DNA from: Ruminococcaceae bacterium UBA7067
GTDB taxonomy: Bacteria; Bacillota; Clostridia; Oscillospirales; Acutalibacteraceae
Direction: 5' to 3'
Length of the DNA stretch: 18,753 bases
Assembly: GCA_002493755.1 (NCBI GenBank)
Contig: DKZT01000071.1
Span: 19,538-38,290, forward strand
A program made the translations under genes and the position numbers. The notes beneath the pieces are model-generated. The model saw only the letters and a list, made by a program, of their open reading frames with translations. It ran no database searches and was not told where the DNA came from. Below, piece after piece: positions 17,601 to 18,753 of this stretch. How positions within the stretch are numbered: the stretch's first letter is position 1; every line of letters begins with the position of its first letter.

Positions 17601-17651
17601 CAGAATAAACGCTTAAACAATTCAAAAAAAAACGAAGGTTATAGCCTCTGA
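8667..17651 (+). CDS. Giant polyvalent protein: MutS-I-like, MuF-C-like, N6-adenine methyltransferase and SNF2/DEAH helicase
   Basis: 2994 aa from ATG 8667, with TGGAGGA 8 nt upstream. Domains in order: residues 1-430 unrecognised; about 439-555 a block with CEWSEHPDFEDGKTYSVSEF typical of large-polyvalent-protein-associated domains (perhaps LPD25); 587-668 a MutS domain I-like unit with GDFYEAM (F609, E611); about 690-960 further LPD-like pieces, one with LKVGDLVRIDDSVWKI; about 979-1147 a MuF-C-like region (LGC..LPMLYTQRHL, HGLSVEQIKKMP); 1133-1258 three 42-aa repeats; about 1290-1600 an N6-adenine methyltransferase with motif I EPAMGIGNF (1430-1438) and motif IV NIPF (1495-1498); about 2125-2680 a superfamily 2 helicase with GAGKT (2146-2150), DEAH (2306-2309), ATGTPVSNS and QRRGRMVR (2659-2666); then a coiled-coil tail. 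Such proteins occur on conjugative elements and phages and are thought to protect and process incoming DNA. No nuclease or relaxase motif was seen. Confidence 0.92.
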   Translation: MIKYYGNQIWNNSTRNSDKQIIYIPATQLQTVINSLDAVGLNYYAYIRSEDKNARLAINKNDLELFKRIDTQERYSEAPRFDREVKAIIGNTAYRDIKNKSYVSYNTDFALKLAEMFTRQGVPFSGRIRRTSDDNSLTTLTFDERHRNQAELLASQLKAQRAMLNSSEKLYISGNTNINTLSDVKGKWLVMSVNEFKAVESNLIGNSISYSAVANGKGVMVYYSAVDESRVLDAVSQNNIREISAKLNSILTTLSLRSSEQLEALQPAAELFLEKYDDETFVDVFSETFADTSSFSLDQLNEIARKFADEYKYFSGLELLLVPSDIPALKEKFNKEAMLRELTSERGYTEQQIAEIKKLIDNNVSQSILELIDYTFSPEQIGRVGTAQSYSDILAVVAEVKHTSPHNIGNYIRLGTYMRETPLDDKDGSDFMSETRPTITCEWSEHPDFEDGKTYSVSEFDRIMKIADSEWCENRQKEIDTYGDIDKIFEAYEKGEIDGVHQGYAKTKFTVNMPDGRKFTERQDIGDGDGGVIDFLKRTPHHSEIVKLLQADIESESHNTEADSELTDTAHQDKVSSADNRSYSATMQNYFKIKEENPDKIVLLRVGDFYEAMSNDAIVVSQTLDLHMTKRRLNDNERIDMCGFPVHSFEQYKKRLLSAGHSIEILDEVRESVERKINVTETVKLAPNTTPIGNDDYYFHRPDVGEFEAVYYNPDATAGGQFVFMHLPYELISEAKDNSTGANEFYEYLDEHAKTDIVDLDTPEYYEVLKDYAEPHPDLIGRSEDTMNSLVSESAYELNKLQNSGKNEVIDNIRAEDNEPFFEEHIIVPNKEKYSITERADSDYRYDVKQLISVDGGNSFYYAGNGKFCKTLEEARDFVKSKLSEKIVDDLKVGDLVRIDDSVWKITKIDGDFSIYLENTDKSANEQVRSHLGHWKKHLIESGFEYVTTQNLSDVTEKSDTALQTEQQADDIAFADKTFAEQVDATINGTMPFYSSLKVCDTPQILIDLGCRQLPMLYTQRHLLDALHKKSKKNPHWHGLSVEQIKKMPALLQEPAIVFDSLTRDDSVMLVLPETDNDNLPLIVSVKPNGQGRYNLEQVDSNFITSIYGKDKFAKYLETIIKNEKLLFIDKAKSQNLFERWGLQLPELTKGFDFDIIIHQSSNIVNERISEDREKSQNLFERWGEQYSELTKGSDSDIIMHQSSNIVNEKLSEDREKSQALFSVPGLQLSKGLNNLDSDIIMHQNSNIVNERLSENAEKASELAENVLQENEIESAPGSINNLFELAEQSPDKPQEQISSIDEYVPDSYNDDTNFVITDDNTVSGAKTKFRNNINAIKALKALEMNGKATTNADKKALALYTGWGGLAPAFSENPTWKNEAQELRDLLTADEYVSARASTLDAFYTDNTIIDGIYQVLRKFGFTGGDVLEPAMGIGNFFGRMPSDISRSSRLYGVEKDSVSGRIASKLYPDANITVDGFENTQFQNGSFDVAVGNIPFGDFSVNDKEYNSQHLKIHDYFFLKTLDKVRPGGIVAFVTSKGTLDKKDTSFRKSLAERADLLGAVRLPNNAFKSAGTEVTSDIIFLQKRTAPPEKLPEWVHLGATSDGLSVNQYFASHPDMVLGKIVQGNKMYGRNDDTMCIPFDDADLSRLLPEAINKISGSYTPDFDKPSPLQDIKNQNVVLPENIRQESYFVHNGELYFWGVAGRDVEITHARELWSNYSTKNAYKKYNNKNIERTKAFVELREIVRELLEVQKLPGDYGQKISELQKALNEKYDAFYSKFGLLHAQQNRLLLSRDSAYPLLLSLEAEVDKGKLVRKSDIFTERTISPPIAVEHVDTALEALNVSIVSLGEIDLDYMSELCDIPKRVIIEQLRGQIYPVPELSTDDNIVYQTASEYLSGDIYKKLDTAKVAAEANPLFEDNIPALKEAIPTPLKSGDIDVNIGATWIEPKYYQQFIYEVFQTPNEYRADIKPRFPWQRVGKKIEVEYSIYSNKWQITNKSLDKSVTVTKQLGTQFKSAYSIFESVLNLNDPRVYKDAVDKNGKIIFDKSGNPVRVLDVERTKLLQQKANIIKRKFKDWIFKDPKRRSELVAKYNREFNCIKPREFDGSHLTFPGMNSSIELRSHQKNAIAHAIFGGNTLFAHSVGAGKTFEMIATAMECKRLGFCHKSLFAVPNHLTEQIGADFLKLYPGANILVATAKDFTKANRKQLMSKIATGNYDAVIIGHSQLKNLPLSPEIQKKIYKEQIDDIIAGIAELKESNGSSFQVKAMERTRKSLQSKLDSLDTQNRDNTVYFDELGIDKLFVDEAHEFKSLFSATKLQNISGISSRASQRATDLFAKCRYLDEKTGGKGVVFATGTPVSNSITEMHTMMRYLQYDFLASHNNMQNFDNWVSTFGKIKVDYELAPAGNKFKERSRVAEYSNMPELMSMFKQVADIRPADTLHLAVPECSLHIVNTKPTELQQSLVSELSARADDVNAGKVDPSVDNMLKITGDGRKVGLDPRLINPDFEDNPETKLNRCVANVLDIYNETAPSKLTQLIFCDLGVPKKDNSLSDSDSADDTLSVSEMDSLEESGAFSVYQDIKDKLIASGVPEKEIAFIHDAHTEAQKAELFYKVRNGDVRILLGSTAKMGTGTNVQKRLVALHDLDVPWRPSDLEQRRGRMVRQGNINKRVDLYRYVTEGTFDAYSYQLLEKKQRFIGQIMTSKTPARRCSDIDQEALSYSEIKALCTGDERIKEKLTLENRVKELEVYRKDYINNKYELEDKIAAYPAESEKIKTKIEHIRQDIEALKNVPRDKDKSIVFSIKIGEKTYSERADAAKALAVACKCVKGDSNRGKTFRIGEMYGFPIELKLDKFWDSISATLVGNERYTVTFSDTMLGNLRKLENGLAHLPKLLEEEKFELNKLDFDFESAQELLKKPFEFEDEYQEKTLRLDRVTEELNAEARELIKNGVPKERTNLFGKKSILAQNKSASKDTQNKRLNNSKKNEGYSL
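12063..12440 (+). repeat. Three 126-bp in-frame tandem repeats inside the polyvalent gene
   Basis: Units start at 12063, 12189 and 12315, each exactly 126 bp (42 aa). Units 1 and 2 begin KSQNLFERWG, unit 3 KSQALF. All end with DIIxHQxSNIVNE followed by an acidic stretch. Units 1 and 2 are nearly identical in DNA over long runs, unit 3 more diverged. Because the repeat is a whole number of codons, gain or loss of a unit keeps the frame open. Confidence 0.95.
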
Positions 17652-17675
17652 TTGAGTTCTGTAAGCGGCGTGAAG

Positions 17676-17724
17676 CGCATTTTGTAGTTGGACGAAAAGT
17701 TACTCGTCATCAATTAAAAATGCG
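17676..17724. other. Inverted repeat in the gap after the polyvalent gene
   Basis: CGCATTTT (17676-17683) and AAAATGCG (17717-17724) pair around an inner GACGA...TCGTC stem (17691-17708). There is no T-run suited to termination. It may be a weak regulatory structure between the polyvalent gene and the macro-domain gene; nothing else was seen in the 119-bp gap. Confidence 0.35.
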
Positions 17725-17770
17725 TTTCTGCCGTAATCTGAGCGAAATATGAGGCAAAAGGGCGAAACAT

Positions 17771-18256
17771 ATGATAAGTGTAAAACGAAACGAAGACATA
17801 GCGTTAAGCACCGCTGATGCGATTGTGAACGCAAGCAACGGTATGGGATATATGGGAGGTCAATGGGCGATTCAGACTCGCAGAAAAGGTGTAGCTGAAA
17901 GTATCCAATACATAAGTTCCGGAGAAGTTGAGAAGCTTTCTCGTGATGCGTGTAGACAACACAGTATTTTTGGATACCGACCGGGAAATGTTTTTGTTAC
18001 GGCAGCACCGAATTTACAAACAAAAATTGTAATTCACGCTGTTACTATGCGTTTACCGGGCAGTAAGTCAAAACTCAAGTATATTGAGCAGCTTCTTCCT
18101 AAGATTGTGACACTGGCTGAAAATATGAACCTTAAAACTGTTGCGATACCATTATTGGGTTGTGGCACAGGTAGACTGTCTGAAGAAATTGTCTATAGCC
18201 TTTTTGAAACGCAGCTCATTAACAGCCGTATTAATTTTATAGTTTATAGAAAATAG
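17771..18256 (+). CDS. Macro-domain protein (ADP-ribose binding or hydrolysing)
   Basis: 161 aa from ATG 17771, with an AAAGGG-type site about 8 nt upstream. It is almost entirely one macro domain: TADAIVNASNGMGYMGGQWAIQ (NASN at 20-23, then the glycine loop GGQ instead of the common GGG), ITAAP-like strand VFVTAAPNLQ, IHAVTM, and the second ligand loop AIPLLGCGTGRL (G130-R135), which resembles the DarG-type IPxLGCGxGGL loop. Macro domains bind or remove ADP-ribose from proteins or nucleic acids. No DarT-like ADP-ribosyltransferase follows, so it is a lone macro protein. On a mobile element it might reverse host ADP-ribosylation defences; this is inference. It lies 15 nt before the next gene, likely one transcript. 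Confidence 0.85.
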   Translation: MISVKRNEDIALSTADAIVNASNGMGYMGGQWAIQTRRKGVAESIQYISSGEVEKLSRDACRQHSIFGYRPGNVFVTAAPNLQTKIVIHAVTMRLPGSKSKLKYIEQLLPKIVTLAENMNLKTVAIPLLGCGTGRLSEEIVYSLFETQLINSRINFIVYRK

Positions 18257-18271
18257 AAAAGGAGTATTTCG

Positions 18272-18748
18272 ATGAAATACAGATATATTTATGATTATTT
18301 ATTCATTCCAAATGAAGAAATCACAGTCGGTGATAAGGTGATAACGGACCTGACGATATATGTTAAGTTCAAAGTGTATCACAAAGGTGAAGAGATTTTC
18401 TTTGATAGTGATAAGGGTATACCCCTTGTAATTGACGGTCATAGTGCCAGTGAGCATAGAAAAATCAGCATAGAACATATTATTCGCTGTGTATATAACA
18501 GGGAGTCTATGTTTGAATTTCTCCCGACATCTACTTTGAGGTATGCCGAGAGCAACGGTTACAAAATTTCGTATGAAATTGACAGCTACGGTTGGGGCGT
18601 TAAGGTTAATGAATGTGTTTCAGACGGCGAGTATATTTCAAAGGAGCAGTTTGAAGAGATTTTCAGAAAATATATTGATTTGTTTGACTGCTCCGATAAC
18701 TACCCTGCACAATCCACTTGTTATTATGCTGAGGAGTCCTGCAAATAA
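18272..18748 (+). CDS. Hypothetical protein downstream of the macro-domain gene
   Basis: 158 aa from ATG 18272, with AAAGGAG (18258-18264) 7 nt upstream; complete, ending 5 nt before the window edge. No family recognised. It is acidic and predicted mostly beta in the first half (VITDLTIYVKFKVYHKGEEI), followed by a histidine/lysine segment HRKISIEHIIRCVY, a further strand pair YKISYEIDSYGWGVKVNE and a C-terminal helix ISKEQFEEIFRKYIDLF ending in a cysteine-containing tail. No signal peptide or membrane segment. It was compared by eye with DarT-type ADP-ribosyltransferases and shows none of their motifs. Its link to the macro gene is only by close spacing. Confidence 0.75.
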   Translation: MKYRYIYDYLFIPNEEITVGDKVITDLTIYVKFKVYHKGEEIFFDSDKGIPLVIDGHSASEHRKISIEHIIRCVYNRESMFEFLPTSTLRYAESNGYKISYEIDSYGWGVKVNECVSDGEYISKEQFEEIFRKYIDLFDCSDNYPAQSTCYYAEESCK

Positions 18749-18753
18749 AAGTC

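Larger units (their letters stand above)
6228..18753. mobile_element. Integrated ICE- or plasmid-type element (left part; right end outside window)
   Basis: Begins where the LRR gene is cut off and runs to the window edge. The cargo (RepA_N initiator, small accessory ORFs, giant methylase-helicase polyvalent protein, macro-domain protein) is typical of Tn1549-like and related conjugative elements of gut Firmicutes. A palindrome CAATTA-AA-TAATTG (6239-6252) lies next to the presumed junction, but no attachment repeat can be confirmed because the other end is not visible. No integrase, relaxase or type IV secretion gene is in the window, so the class is inferred. Confidence 0.65.

Noticed and set aside
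18272..18748. DarT-like toxin partner for the macro-domain protein
   Set aside because: None of the DarT ADP-ribosyltransferase motifs were seen, and the gene order and size do not fit a DarTG pair.
1..18753. tRNA or rRNA genes
   Set aside because: No cloverleaf-like segment or rRNA-like sequence was recognised by eye on either strand.

Overview
The window is a chromosomal segment of a low-to-mid GC, spore-forming gut Firmicute, most likely a Ruminococcus-type clostridium (Oscillospirales). The evidence is a sporulation sigma-F operon, folC and rsmI of clostridial type, and a surface protein that combines BspA-like leucine-rich repeats with a type I dockerin. A mobile element has entered this chromosome and fills the right two thirds of the window.

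Left part (1-4943, chromosome). The window opens at the downstream end of a type III toxin-antitoxin locus: a hairpin terminator (42-67) followed by a ToxN/AbiQ-family RNase toxin gene (90-632). The antitoxin RNA repeats lie mostly off the left edge. Next come rsmI (880-1704) and folC (1724-3004), which end at a strong terminator. The overlapping operon spoIIAA-spoIIAB-sigF (3283-4694) follows. The gaps between these genes hold small repetitive elements: an inverted pair of about 92-bp elements (639-730 and 4752-4843), five mini-hairpins ahead of rsmI (749-852), and a 158-bp MITE-like element with terminal inverted repeats directly ahead of spoIIAA (3084-3241).

Middle (4944-6227, minus strand). 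This is a dockerin-bearing leucine-rich-repeat surface protein whose 5' end is missing. The repeat homology stops abruptly near 6228, with no signal peptide, ATG or ribosome binding site. The simplest reading is that the mobile element integrated into, or deleted, the front of this gene.

Right part (about 6228-18753, integrated element of ICE/plasmid type). Gene order is a 72-aa RepA_N-like minigene, a full RepA_N/DUF6017-like replication initiator whose central linker is coded by three 75-bp repeats full of the 7-mer GGAAGTC (probable iteron origin), a 95-aa small protein, and two small genes that may each carry a one-base frameshift. A 2994-aa polyvalent protein follows, joining a MutS-I-like domain, a MuF-C-like domain, an N6-adenine methyltransferase and an SNF2/DEAH helicase. 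Behind it are a macro-domain protein and an unrecognised 158-aa protein. RepA would start replication at the in-gene repeats. The polyvalent protein probably enters the new host with the DNA, or acts there early, to modify and remodel it. The macro protein could remove ADP-ribose marks. Transfer genes and the integrase are not in the window, so the exact class of element stays open.
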